This document shows, one piece after another, positions 1 through 8,661 of a DNA stretch of 64,000 nucleotides. The notes beneath the pieces were generated by a model, which worked only from the letters and a program-made list of their open reading frames with translations, ran no database searches and was not told where the DNA came from. The stretch lies in NCBI GenBank assembly GCA_963793025.1, contig CAWBYL010000001.1:310001-374000 (forward strand), read 5' to 3'. Positions within the stretch are counted from its first letter, which is position 1. The number at the start of each line of letters is the position of its first letter. The stretch comes from CAWBYL01 sp963793025 (GTDB lineage Bacteria > Actinomycetota > Acidimicrobiia > Acidimicrobiales > Acidimicrobilacustridaceae). The translations under genes were made by a program, and so were the position numbers.

Positions 1-95
1 GCCTGCCCGTCGAGCCGGCCGGTGACCCGGCCGACGGCCAACAGAGCGATCACGACGACGAGGACGATCGTGGTGACGACGAGGACGACGATCAC
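1..95 (-). CDS. N-terminal fragment of a membrane-anchored protein (runs off window)
   Basis: Reading the minus strand from a GTG at 95 gives 31 open codons to the window edge. They begin with one strongly hydrophobic helix (IVVLVVTTIVLVVVIALLA) followed by a polar Arg/Gly stretch. This is the layout of a type II membrane anchor or uncleaved signal. The gene lies directly downstream of the acyl-CoA dehydrogenase on the same strand, 18 bp after its stop. Too little is present to name a family. Confidence 0.45.
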   Translation of the reverse strand, partial: MIVVLVVTTIVLVVVIALLAVGRVTGRLDGQ

Positions 96-113
96 CGGCG
101 AACCTCGCTCCGG

Positions 114-1238
114 TCAGATACCGATGCGCTGGGCGAGCAGCTCGCGGTGGTAGGTGGGGTCGCCGAAGAGCAGCTCCGACGACTTGGCCCGCTTGAAGTA
201 CAGGTGCGCCGGGTGCTCCCAGGTGAAGCCGATGCCCCCGTGGATCTGGATGTTCTCGGCCGAGGCGTGGAAGTAGGCGTCGGAGCAGTAGGCCTTGGCC
301 AGCGAGGCCACGGCGGGCAGCTCGTCGTTCAGCTCGGAGGCGCACCAGCCGGCGTAGTAGGCGGCCGACTTGGCCGACTCGACCTCGAGAAGCATGTCGG
401 CGCACTTGTGCTTGATGGCCTGGAACGAGCCGATGGGTCGGCCGAACTGCACGCGGTCCTTGGCGTACTGGACCGACATGTCGAGACACATCTGGGCGCC
501 ACCCACCTGCTCGGCGGCCAGGCCGACGGCGGCCAGGTCGAGAACGGTGGAGAGCACGTCCCAGCCGGCGCCGTCCGTGCCGACCAGGGTGGCGGGTACG
601 CCCTCGAACTCGAGCTTGGCCTGCTTGCGCGTCTGGTCCATGGTCGCGAGCGGCGTGCGGGTGAGCCCGGCCGACTCGGCGGCCTCGGCGTCGACGGAGA
701 AGAGACTCACGCCGGCGGAGGTGCGGGCGGCCACGATCAACAGGTCGGCGGTGGCTCCGTCGATCACGTAGGACTTCGTGCCGGTGATCTTCCAGGTGCC
801 GTCGGCATCGGTCGCGGTGGCTTCGATGCCCGACTCGTCCCACCTGCCGTTGGGCTCGGTCAGCGCGAGGGCGGCGATCGTCTCGCCCGAGGCGATGCCC
901 GGGAGGAGCGCGGCCTTGGCGGCGTCGTCGCCCGACTGCATCACGGCGTTGGCGGCGAGGACGACCGTGGAGAAGTAGGGGGCGCACACCAGCGAGCGGC
1001 CCATCTCCTCGAGCACGACGATGAGCTCGACGTAGCCGTAGCCCTGGCCGCCGAACTCCTCGGGAATGGTGAGGCTCTGCAGACCGAGCTGCTCGGCCAT
1101 CTGCGACCACACCTCGGGGTCGTAACCCCGCTCGGTGGCCATCTGCTCGCGCACGGCCGACTCGGGCGACTTGGAGGCGAGGAACTGGCGCACGATGTTG
1201 CGCAGCTCCTCCTGCTCTTCGGAGAAGGCGAAGTTCAT
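114..1238 (-). CDS. Acyl-CoA dehydrogenase family protein
   Basis: This 374-residue protein has the standard acyl-CoA dehydrogenase fold order: an N-terminal helical domain (FSEEQEELRNIVRQFL), a beta domain with the LTEPNG flavin-contact region near residue 148, and a C-terminal helical domain ending in IQIHGGIGFTWEHPAHLY. It should oxidise an acyl-CoA to the enoyl-CoA with FAD. The GFTWEHPAHLY tail resembles FadE proteins of sterol and long-chain catabolism, but the substrate cannot be told. The ATG at 1238 is chosen because the fold begins there and a TAGGTT hexamer (1252-1247) lies 8 nt upstream, which fits a leaderless start. It is divergent from the vapBC-like pair. Confidence 0.9.
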   Translation of the reverse strand: MNFAFSEEQEELRNIVRQFLASKSPESAVREQMATERGYDPEVWSQMAEQLGLQSLTIPEEFGGQGYGYVELIVVLEEMGRSLVCAPYFSTVVLAANAVMQSGDDAAKAALLPGIASGETIAALALTEPNGRWDESGIEATATDADGTWKITGTKSYVIDGATADLLIVAARTSAGVSLFSVDAEAAESAGLTRTPLATMDQTRKQAKLEFEGVPATLVGTDGAGWDVLSTVLDLAAVGLAAEQVGGAQMCLDMSVQYAKDRVQFGRPIGSFQAIKHKCADMLLEVESAKSAAYYAGWCASELNDELPAVASLAKAYCSDAYFHASAENIQIHGGIGFTWEHPAHLYFKRAKSSELLFGDPTYHRELLAQRIGI

Positions 1239-1246
1239 GGGCGCCG

Positions 1247-1252
1247 AACCTA
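1247..1252 (-). promoter_or_regulatory. -10 hexamer of the acyl-CoA dehydrogenase, leaderless
   Basis: TAGGTT on the minus strand, 8 nt before the ATG at 1238. The spacing matches the other leaderless starts in this window. Confidence 0.45.
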
Positions 1253-1283
1253 GGACCCCACGCCGAAGGCCGCAACCGGAGTT

Positions 1284-1304
1284 GTGTACACGTGTGTCCA
1301 CACA
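1284..1304. promoter_or_regulatory. Double palindrome, likely antitoxin operator
   Basis: Two adjacent palindromes, GTGTACAC (1284-1291) and TGTGTCCACACA (1293-1304, arms TGTGT/ACACA), sit 5 bp upstream of the -10 hexamer of the vapB-like gene, between two divergent promoters. Phd/VapB antitoxins usually repress their own operon by binding paired palindromes, so this is a strong operator candidate. Binding is inferred. Confidence 0.6.
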
Positions 1305-1308
1305 GCGC

Positions 1309-1314
1309 TACGGT
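1309..1314 (+). promoter_or_regulatory. -10 hexamer of the antitoxin operon, leaderless
   Basis: TACGGT followed by 7 nt and the GTG at 1322. No Shine-Dalgarno fits between, so transcription probably starts at the GTG. Confidence 0.55.
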
Positions 1315-1321
1315 GGCGCCT

Positions 1322-1588
1322 GTGCCGATCGGGATCCGTGAGCTGCGTGCCGGGCTGAGCGGCTACGTCCGGCGTGCCGCGGCGGGCGAGACGATCGTCG
1401 TCACCGTGTCGGGCCGACCGGTGGCGGTCCTGGCCCCCGTCAACGCCGCTCCCGAGCCGTCGCTCGACGATCTGGTCGCCCTCGGGGTGGTGCTCGCGCC
1501 CCGAGGACGCCGCGCCGCTCACCCGGTCAGTCGGGAACGGCTCCCCGTCGACGCCCGTTCCGACGCCGAGCTGCGCACCGTCCGGTGA
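1322..1588 (+). CDS. vapB: Phd/YefM-type antitoxin of a type II toxin-antitoxin pair
   Basis: An 88-residue protein beginning IGIRELRAGLSGYVRRAAAG and continuing into TIVVTVSGRPVAVLAPV. This is the canonical Phd/YefM beta-strand and dimerisation signature with the Arg-Pro-Val-Ala turn. The C-terminal half is charged and probably disordered until it binds the toxin. It is followed 10 bp later by a PIN-domain toxin. The GTG at 1322 is preferred over the more upstream in-frame start because of the leaderless -10 at 1309-1314. The double palindrome at 1284-1304 is the probable autoregulatory site. Confidence 0.85.
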   Translation: MPIGIRELRAGLSGYVRRAAAGETIVVTVSGRPVAVLAPVNAAPEPSLDDLVALGVVLAPRGRRAAHPVSRERLPVDARSDAELRTVR

Positions 1589-1598
1589 GGTCGCGCTG

Positions 1599-2009
1599 AT
1601 GCTCGCCGTCGACACCAGCGCCCTGGTCAAGCGATACGTGGACGAGCCCGAGAGCGACGTCGTCACGGAGATGATGGACGCCGATCGGGTGTGGTGCGCG
1701 TCGGAGTTGGTGCGCTGCGAGGTCACCATCCTCCTCGCCCGCCTGGCCACCGGACCGTCCCAGGCCGACCGACTGGCCCGGCTCTTCCACGCCGACTGGG
1801 ACGCCTTCCACGTGGTCCCCGTCGACGAGCGCTGCCTGTCTGATGCCGCCGACATCGGGGCCAACTTCGGACTGCGAGTCGTCGACGCCATTCACCTCGC
1901 GGCGGCCGCGCGACTCCCGGCGCCCGTCCGCTACCTCACCCTCGACCCCCGTCAGGTGCTGGCCGCGGTGGCGCTCGACCTCGAACCGGTGCCCACGCCC
2001 GGCGACTGA
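1599..2009 (+). CDS. vapC: VapC-type PIN-domain ribonuclease toxin
   Basis: This 136-residue PIN protein starts with the metal-binding DTSALVKRYVDEP motif (Asp5) and contains the central RCEVTILLA helix. It has the late VVDAIHLAAAARL motif carrying the third acidic residue. PIN toxins cleave specific RNAs (often tRNA or rRNA) using Mg2+ held by these acidic residues, and are silenced by the cognate antitoxin. The ATG lies 10 bp after the antitoxin stop, so the two form an operon. Length and motif order are complete, so the toxin looks functional. Confidence 0.88.
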   Translation: MLAVDTSALVKRYVDEPESDVVTEMMDADRVWCASELVRCEVTILLARLATGPSQADRLARLFHADWDAFHVVPVDERCLSDAADIGANFGLRVVDAIHLAAAARLPAPVRYLTLDPRQVLAAVALDLEPVPTPGD

Positions 2010-2077
2010 GACGGGTGCCGTCGCCCGGCGGTCTGCTCGACCGACGGGCCCGGCTGTCGGGCTGGCACACTTGGCCC

Positions 2078-2683
2078 ATGACGCTGCTGCTGGCCGACAC
2101 CGGGTACGAGGTCCACGCCGTCGTCGTGGGCCCCATGGACAACAACGTGTTCATCGTCCGCTGCACCGAGACCGGCGACGCCGTGCTCATCGACGCCGCC
2201 AACGAACACGAGCGCCTGCTGGAGCTGTGCGCCGACCTCGGCGTGCGGCGGGTGATCGAGACGCACGGGCACTGGGACCACATCCAAGCGGTGCCCGCCG
2301 TGCGCGACGCCGGCTACGACGTGGGCGTCACCGCCGCCGACGCAGGGATGCTCCCCGCCTACGACGACATCCTGGAGGACGAGTCGAGCGTGGCCGTCGG
2401 TCGTCTCCGCCTGTCGACCATCGCCACCCCCGGCCACACCCCGGGCTCGATGTGCTTCGCCCTCGAAGGCTCGCCGCTGCTGTTCAGCGGCGACACCCTC
2501 TTCCCCGGTGGCCCTGGGAACACGTCGTTCGAGGGGGGCGATTTCGCCACGATCGTCACCTCCATCGACAGGCGGCTCTTCGAGCGACCGGCCGACACCA
2601 TCGTGCTCCCCGGCCACGGCAACTGGACCACCATCGGGGCCGAGCGTCCCCACCTCCAGGAGTGGATCGACCGGGGCTGGTGA
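2078..2683 (+). CDS. Metallo-beta-lactamase-fold hydrolase (glyoxalase II-like)
   Basis: 201 residues with the full MBL metal-site series: the THGHWDH motif near residue 66, TPGHTPGSMCF near 120, FSGDTLF near 139 and LPGHGNW near 184. The compact size and TPGHTPG sequence resemble glyoxalase II and related thioester or persulfide hydrolases, which use two metal ions. The exact substrate cannot be assigned. It stands alone between the toxin-antitoxin pair and the GH65 gene. The ATG at 2078 is the first codon of the fold. Confidence 0.85.
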   Translation: MTLLLADTGYEVHAVVVGPMDNNVFIVRCTETGDAVLIDAANEHERLLELCADLGVRRVIETHGHWDHIQAVPAVRDAGYDVGVTAADAGMLPAYDDILEDESSVAVGRLRLSTIATPGHTPGSMCFALEGSPLLFSGDTLFPGGPGNTSFEGGDFATIVTSIDRRLFERPADTIVLPGHGNWTTIGAERPHLQEWIDRGW

Positions 2684-2715
2684 CCGCGCTCCCCAGCCGC
2701 CGGGTTGGGTTCGAA

Positions 2716-2721
2716 TAGCGT
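2716..2721 (+). promoter_or_regulatory. -10 hexamer upstream of the GH65 gene
   Basis: TAGCGT, 7 nt before a GTG at 2729 that opens a 23-codon reading frame running into the GH65 start. Spacing is typical of leaderless starts in this window. Confidence 0.4.
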
Positions 2722-2728
2722 CTCGGTC

Positions 2729-2800
2729 GTGTCGCGCCGGAACCTCCCCCCCTCCGACGCCCGCTCCTGCCACTCGCGCGCAGGCCGGGCGACGCCATGA
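2729..2800 (+). CDS. Possible leaderless leader peptide of 23 residues upstream of GH65
   Basis: GTG at 2729 opens a short frame (MSRRNLPPSDARSCHSRAGR plus three residues) whose TGA (2798-2800) overlaps the GH65 ATG (2797-2799) as ATGA. It is Arg-rich with one Cys and resembles no known protein. The ATGA junction and the -10 hexamer 7 nt before its GTG suggest that ribosomes loading on a leaderless mRNA translate it and then re-initiate on the phosphorylase gene, which has no good Shine-Dalgarno of its own. Coding status is inferred from geometry alone. Confidence 0.35.
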   Translation: MSRRNLPPSDARSCHSRAGRATP

Positions 2801-5187
2801 CCAACGGATCCACGCTCGTGCTCGAGCCCTGGGCAGTCCGCGAGCTCGAGCTTCACGACGACCGCCTGGCGCAGACAGAGTCGATCTTCGCTCTCTCCAA
2901 CGGACATGTCGGCGTTCGGGGGAACCTGGACGAGGGCGAGCCCAACGGGGTGCCCGGCACCTACGTGGGCGGGTTCTTCGAGACCGTCCCGCTGCCCTAC
3001 GCCGAGGGCGGGTACGGCTACCCGGAGGAAGGACAGTCGCTCATCGACGTGACCAACGGGAAGCTGATCCGTCTCCTGGTGGACGACGAACCCCTCGACG
3101 TCCGTCAGGGCGAGCTCATCGCCCACGAGCGCACGCTCGACCTGCGCCACGGGTACCTGCGGCGCGACCTCACGTGGGAGTCGCCCACCGGCAAGCACGT
3201 CGAGGTCTGCTCCACCCGACTGGTGTCGTTCGTGCACCGCGCCGTCATGGCCATCAGGTACGAGGTCCGGGCCGTCGACGCCCCGCTCCGGATCGTCGTG
3301 CAGAGCACCCTCGTCGCCAACGAACCGGTCACCGAGCGACACGGCGACCCGCGAGCGGCTCTGGCCCTGCGGGCCCCGTTGGCCGCCGACTTCAACACCG
3401 CCCACGATCTCGAGGCGGCCCTCGGTCACCACACCCACACGAGCGAGCTGCGGCTGGCCACCGCGATGGACCACGTCATCGTCGCCCCGCCGGCCGGCAC
3501 CCAGACCTCGGCCGAGAGCGAGCCCGACCTCGCCCGCGTCACCGTCACGACGGAGTTGGCCCCCGGCGAGTCGCTCACGGTGGTGAAGTTCGTGGCCTAC
3601 GGCTGGTCGAGCCGACGGTCGATGCCCTCGCTGCGCGACCAGGTCGACGCCGCCATCGAGGCGGCCAAGCGTCGGGGTTGGGACGGGCTGTGCCGCGACC
3701 AGAGCGAGTACCTGGGTGACTTCTGGGACCGCGCCGACATCGAGATCGACGGCGACGACCAGTTGCAGTCCGCCGTGCGGTTCGCCCTGTTCCAGGTCAT
3801 CCAGGCCTCGGCCCGGGCCGAACGACGGGCCATCCCCGCCAAGGGCCTCACCGGCCGGGGCTACGACGGCCACACGTTCTGGGACCAGGAGCAGTACATG
3901 CTGCGCGCCCTGTCCTACACCGCGCCCGAGGCGGCTCGCGACGCGCTGTGGTGGCGCCATTCGATCCTGCCTCTCGCCCTCGACCGGGCCGCCGAGCTCC
4001 GGCTGACGGGGGCGGTCTTCCCGTGGCGCACGATCCGCGGTGAGGAGTGCTCGGGCTACTGGCCGGCCGGAACCGCCGCCTTCCACCTCAACGCCGGAAT
4101 CGCCGACGCCGTGTGGAGGTACGTGAGCGTTTCGGGCGACACCACCTTCGAGGCGGGACCAGGGATCGAGTTGCTCGTGGAGACGGCCCGGTTGTGGGCG
4201 GCCCTCGGCCACTTCGACACCGAGGGCTGCTTCCGGATCGACGGGGTCACGGGACCCGACGAGTACACCGCCCTGGTCGACAACAACGTGTTCACCAACC
4301 TCCTCGCCGCCCGCAACCTGCGCGCCGCCGTCGACGTCGTGGCCCGCTGGCCCGAGCGGGCCGCCGAGCTGGAGGTCGCCCCACACGAGGTGGAGCGCTG
4401 GACGGAGGCCTCGAGCCACATGGCGGTCCCCTTCGACGCCGAGCTCGGCGTCACCGCCCAGTCCGAGGGCTTCACCCGCTACCGCCGGTGGGACTTCGCC
4501 GACTGCGCGCCCGAGGAGTATCCGCTGATGCTCCATCACCCCTACTACCGGCTGTACTCCAGCCAGGTGGTCAAGCAGGCCGACCTCGTCTTCGCGTTGT
4601 ACGCCTGCGGCGACGTGTTCGAGCCCGAGCAGAAGCGCCGAGACTTCGCCTTCTACGAACAGATCACGGTGCGTGACTCCTCGTTGTCGGCCAGCATCCA
4701 GGGCATCGTGGCCGCCGAGGTGGGCCAGAGCGCCCTCGCCTACGACTACTGGCGCGAGACCTCGCTCGTCGACCTCCACGACGTGGCCGGCAACGTCGAC
4801 GACGGTCTCCACATGGCCGCCCTGGCTGGTTCGTGGATGGTGGCCGTGGCCGGGTTCGGAGGGCTCCGGGACGACGACGAGCGCCTGTCGTTCTCCCCGA
4901 CCCTCCCTGACGCCCTCGACCGGATCGCCTTCCGCCTGTGCCATCGCGACCGGCGGGTCCGGGTCGAGATCCGGCCCGGCGAGGTGACCTACGAGCTGGC
5001 GAGCGGCGAGTCCATGACGATGCTCCACGAGGGTCAGGAGGTCACGCTGACCACCGATCGAGCCGTGGTGCTGCCCTGGACGCCGCGCCCCCCCGACGGC
5101 GTCGTGAGCCCACCCCATGGCCGCGAAGCCCTGCGCCGAGGCGTGGGGGCCGACACCGACGCCCCCGTTCACGAACCCTCGCCCTGA
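2797..5187 (+). CDS. Glycoside hydrolase family 65 (disaccharide phosphorylase or hydrolase)
   Basis: A 796-residue GH65 protein. The N-terminal beta-sandwich starts ETVFALSNGHVGVRG-like (ESIFALSNGHVGVRGNLDEG, residues 28-47). The (alpha/alpha)6 barrel follows, with GHTFWDQEQYMLRAL near 360 and GVTGPDEYTALVDNNVF with the catalytic acid Glu489. GH65 enzymes phosphorolyse maltose, trehalose, kojibiose or nigerose with inversion. The length fits phosphorylases rather than acid trehalase, but the substrate is not resolved. No beta-phosphoglucomutase lies next to it, unlike many maltose or trehalose phosphorylase loci. Confidence 0.92.
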   Translation: MTNGSTLVLEPWAVRELELHDDRLAQTESIFALSNGHVGVRGNLDEGEPNGVPGTYVGGFFETVPLPYAEGGYGYPEEGQSLIDVTNGKLIRLLVDDEPLDVRQGELIAHERTLDLRHGYLRRDLTWESPTGKHVEVCSTRLVSFVHRAVMAIRYEVRAVDAPLRIVVQSTLVANEPVTERHGDPRAALALRAPLAADFNTAHDLEAALGHHTHTSELRLATAMDHVIVAPPAGTQTSAESEPDLARVTVTTELAPGESLTVVKFVAYGWSSRRSMPSLRDQVDAAIEAAKRRGWDGLCRDQSEYLGDFWDRADIEIDGDDQLQSAVRFALFQVIQASARAERRAIPAKGLTGRGYDGHTFWDQEQYMLRALSYTAPEAARDALWWRHSILPLALDRAAELRLTGAVFPWRTIRGEECSGYWPAGTAAFHLNAGIADAVWRYVSVSGDTTFEAGPGIELLVETARLWAALGHFDTEGCFRIDGVTGPDEYTALVDNNVFTNLLAARNLRAAVDVVARWPERAAELEVAPHEVERWTEASSHMAVPFDAELGVTAQSEGFTRYRRWDFADCAPEEYPLMLHHPYYRLYSSQVVKQADLVFALYACGDVFEPEQKRRDFAFYEQITVRDSSLSASIQGIVAAEVGQSALAYDYWRETSLVDLHDVAGNVDDGLHMAALAGSWMVAVAGFGGLRDDDERLSFSPTLPDALDRIAFRLCHRDRRVRVEIRPGEVTYELASGESMTMLHEGQEVTLTTDRAVVLPWTPRPPDGVVSPPHGREALRRGVGADTDAPVHEPSP

Positions 5188-5217
5188 CCGGGCCGGTCCG
5201 CCTCCGTGCCCTCCGGG

Positions 5218-5237
5218 ATTTCTCCTATGGCGATAGT
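5218..5237 (+). promoter_or_regulatory. SUF-associated 20-bp dyad motif, copy A (upstream of sufCSU)
   Basis: ATTTCTCCTATGGCGATAGT. This differs at one position from copy B (23215-23234) and at two from copy C (20583-20602). Its core CTATGG|CGATAG is a near-palindrome, and outer ATT/AAT arms extend it. It ends 19 bp before the TAGACT -10 of sufC. It is a candidate operator for an iron-sulfur or iron-responsive regulator. Confidence 0.75.
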
Positions 5238-5256
5238 GCGAATCCGAGGTGCCGCC

Positions 5257-5262
5257 TAGACT
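5257..5262 (+). promoter_or_regulatory. -10 hexamer of sufCSU
   Basis: TAGACT, 7 nt before the sufC ATG (5270), compatible with leaderless transcription. A GGAGG (5263-5267) lies only 2 nt from the ATG, too close to be an ideal Shine-Dalgarno. Confidence 0.5.
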
Positions 5263-5269
5263 GGAGGCC

Positions 5270-6012
<743 letters not shown>

Positions 6013-6022
<10 letters not shown>

Positions 6023-7263
6023 CCACCTCCGACCCGCTGGACGCGGCCATCGTCAAGGCGGACTTCCCGCTCCTGGCCCGCACCGTCTACGACAAGCCGA
6101 TCGTCTACCTCGACTCCGCCGCCACGTCACAGAAGCCGGCCGTGGTCCTCGACGCGATGGACCGCTACTACGAGACGATCAACTCCAACGTGCACCGGGG
6201 TGTCTACGCCATCGCCGAAGAGGCCACCAACGCCATGGAGGCGGCCCGGGCCAAGGTGCAGCGCTTCATCAACGCAACGTCGCCGGCGGAGATCATCTTC
6301 ACCAAGAACGCCACCGAGTCGCTCAACCTCGTCGTGCAGTCCTGGGGGCGGGCCAACCTCGGCGAGGGCGACGTCGTGGTGCTCACCCACATGGAGCATC
6401 ACGCCAACATCGTCCCGTGGCAGATGCTGGCCTCGGAGAAGGGCCTCGAGCTGCGATGGGTGCCCCTCACCGACGACGGCCACCTCGACCTGACCGACCT
6501 CGATCGTCTGCTCGACGGGGCCAAGGCCTTCGGTTTCACGGCCATGTCCAACGTGCTCGGCACCCTCAACCCGGTCCGCACCCTCACCGACGCGGCGCGC
6601 GCTGCAGGGGCCGTGAGCGTGGTCGACGGCTGCCAGTCGGTCCCCCACCTGCCGACCGACGTGCAGGAGCTGGGCTGTGACTTCCTCGCCTTCTCGGCCC
6701 ACAAGCTCACCGGCCCGACCGGCATCGGTGCGCTCTACGGCCGCGAAGAGCTGCTGGCGGCCATGCCGCCCTTCCTCGGCGGCGGCGAGATGATCCGCGA
6801 CGTCCGCCTCGACGGCTTCACCACCAACGATCTGCCCTGGAAGTTCGAGGCGGGTACGCCGCCCATCGCCGAGGCGATCGGCTTCGGCGCGGCGATCGAC
6901 TACCTCAACGGCCTGGGCATGGCCAACGTCCGGGCCCATGAAAAGGCGCTCACCGGTTACGCCCTGCGCACGTTGGGCGACCGCTTCGGCGACGACCTGC
7001 ACATCCACGGTCCGGCTGACCCCGACGAGCGTGGCGGGGTGTTCAGCTTCGCCTTCAAGGATCTGCACCCCCATGACATCTCCCAGGTCCTCGACCAGCA
7101 CGCGGTGTGCGTGCGGGCGGGTCACCACTGCGCCAAGCCGCTCATGAAGCTGCTCGGAGTCGGGGCCACCGCCCGAGCATCGGTGTACGTCTACAACGAC
7201 ACCACCGACATCGACGCTCTGGCCGATGCGCTCGAGGCCGCCGGCGACTTCTTCGCCTTCTGA
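6013..7263 (+). CDS. sufS: SufS, group II cysteine desulfurase
   Basis: 416 residues. This PLP enzyme takes sulfur from cysteine for cluster assembly. The PLP lysine is Lys231 in AFSAHKLTGPTGIGALYG, and the persulfide cysteine is Cys373 in VRAGHHCAKPLM, both in the SufS/NifS-group-II context. The TEATNAMEAAR and THMEHHANIVPWQ motifs are also typical. The ATG lies inside the end of sufC (10-bp overlap), implying translational coupling. sufU follows 47 bp downstream. In actinobacteria SufS hands its persulfide to zinc-bound SufU. Confidence 0.95.
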
Positions 7264-7310
7264 CTGCCCTAGCCTGAATCCCGTCCCACCCCTCACCGAG
7301 AGAGCCCCGA

Positions 7311-7817
7311 ATGCCCGGCCTCGAAGACCTCTACCGAGAGATCATCCTCGACCACTACCGCAACCCCCGGAACCGGGGCGAGCTCGAGGTACCCCCCGCC
7401 ACTCGCGTCGAGGGCTTCAACCCGTTGTGCGGCGACGAGATCGTCGTCTACCTCGACCTCGATGCCGACGGAAGGGTGGAGGACATCCGCATCAGTGGCC
7501 AGGGCTGCTCGATCAGCCAGTCCAGCGCCTCGATGATGTCCGCCGCCGTCAAGGGCAAGACCATCGCCGAGGTCCACGACCTGACCCGCGCCTTCAAGGC
7601 CATGATGTCGATCCACGAGAGCTCGCTCGACGGCGGCGACGGATCCGCCGGAACCGACGCCGCCACCGGCGAGACCGACGGTGTGCCCGACGTGAAGCTG
7701 GGTGACCTCGAGGCGCTGCGCGGCGTGGTGAAGTTCCCGGTGCGCATCAAGTGCGCCACCCTGGCCTGGAACACCCTCGCCCAAGGCCTCGACGAAGCCC
7801 TCGCCGAGAACGCCTGA
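7311..7817 (+). CDS. sufU: SufU, zinc-dependent sulfurtransferase partner of SufS
   Basis: 168 residues of the IscU/SufU fold with the three conserved cysteines Cys40 (NPLCGD), Cys66 (GQGCSIS) and Cys148 (RIKCATLAW), plus the conserved Asp42. The insertion of about 20 residues between the second and third Cys (SSLDGGDGSAGTD region) is characteristic of SufU rather than the IscU scaffold. SufU accepts persulfide from SufS. It closes the sufCSU operon. Confidence 0.93.
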   Translation: MPGLEDLYREIILDHYRNPRNRGELEVPPATRVEGFNPLCGDEIVVYLDLDADGRVEDIRISGQGCSISQSSASMMSAAVKGKTIAEVHDLTRAFKAMMSIHESSLDGGDGSAGTDAATGETDGVPDVKLGDLEALRGVVKFPVRIKCATLAWNTLAQGLDEALAENA

Positions 7818-7848
7818 CCCTCGGCTCGATCGATCAGGAGCCCGCCGC

Positions 7849-8460
7849 GTGATCGAGGTCTTCGCCGACGTCGTCTGCCCTTTCACCCACGTCGGGCTCC
7901 GCCGGCTGGTCGCCCGCCGTGACGCCGAGGGGCGCACCGACGTGAGGCTGCGCGTGCGAGCCTGGCCCCTCGAGCTGGTGAACGACGGACCCGTCGATCC
8001 CGAGTTCATCGCCGACGAGATCGCCGTCATCCGCGGCAGCGTGAGCCCAGGCCTGTTCTCCGCCTTCGACCCCGCGTCGTTCCCCGCCTCCTCGATTCCC
8101 GCCCTCGCTGTGACCGCCGCGGCCTACGAAGTCGGCGCCGCGACCGGTGAGGCCGTCGCCCTCGATCTGCGTGACCTCCTGTTCGAGCAGGCCACCGACA
8201 TCGCCGACCCCGGCGTGCTGGCCGACCTGGCCGAACGTCACGGGCTGGCACCCGACGCCCACACCCGCGCCCAGCCCGTGCACGACGACTACGCCGAGGG
8301 TCAGCGTCGCTCCGTGAAGGGGTCTCCCCACTTCTTCGTGGGCGGCATCGACGCCTTCTGCCCCAGCCTCGACATCTCCAAGCCCGACGGACACCTGCAC
8401 GTCGAGTTCGACCAGGTCGGATTCGACGAGTTCGCGACCCGGGCGCTGATCGCAGGCTGA
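7849..8460 (+). CDS. DsbA-family thioredoxin-fold protein lacking the CxxC pair
   Basis: 203 residues starting at a GTG with the DsbA/FrnE layout: MIEVFADVVCPFTHVGLRRL at the N-terminus and a late cis-Pro loop VKGSPHFFV near 150. The usual CPWC redox pair is CPFT here. The resolving cysteine is missing, so a classical disulfide-exchange role is doubtful and a glutathione- or mycothiol-linked isomerase or transferase role is possible. It has no signal peptide, so it is cytosolic. It starts 31 bp after sufU on the same strand and may be co-transcribed with the SUF genes. Confidence 0.75.
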   Translation: MIEVFADVVCPFTHVGLRRLVARRDAEGRTDVRLRVRAWPLELVNDGPVDPEFIADEIAVIRGSVSPGLFSAFDPASFPASSIPALAVTAAAYEVGAATGEAVALDLRDLLFEQATDIADPGVLADLAERHGLAPDAHTRAQPVHDDYAEGQRRSVKGSPHFFVGGIDAFCPSLDISKPDGHLHVEFDQVGFDEFATRALIAG

Positions 8461-8609
8461 GCGGGCACGGCCTGGGTGGCGGCCCTCGGCTCGCTCCTGC
8501 CGGACGGAGCCGAGAACTCCTGTGACGGCACGGGCATCGGTTCGCGCCCCGCCTGACGAGCCAATTGGCCCGCCCGGCCCTTCACAAACGACGGAGGATC
8601 GCCTACCCT

Positions 8610-8644
8610 TCACTGTTAGTGATCTGACGACCGCTTTATGCGGT
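8610..8644 (+). promoter_or_regulatory. Two adjacent inverted repeats before a secreted protein gene
   Basis: TCACT-GTT-AGTGA (8610-8622) is a perfect dyad suited to protein binding. ACCGC-TTTAT-GCGGT (8630-8644) is a perfect 5-bp hairpin. They lie 18-52 bp before the ATG at 8662. An operator followed by a 5' leader hairpin is a reasonable reading, but no known riboswitch fits. Confidence 0.45.
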
Positions 8645-8661
8645 TTCAGGGGTGGAGCCAA

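Noticed and set aside
8630..8661. A riboswitch in the 5' leader of the secreted protein gene
   Set aside because: Only about 30 nt with one 5-bp hairpin. No known aptamer core is seen.
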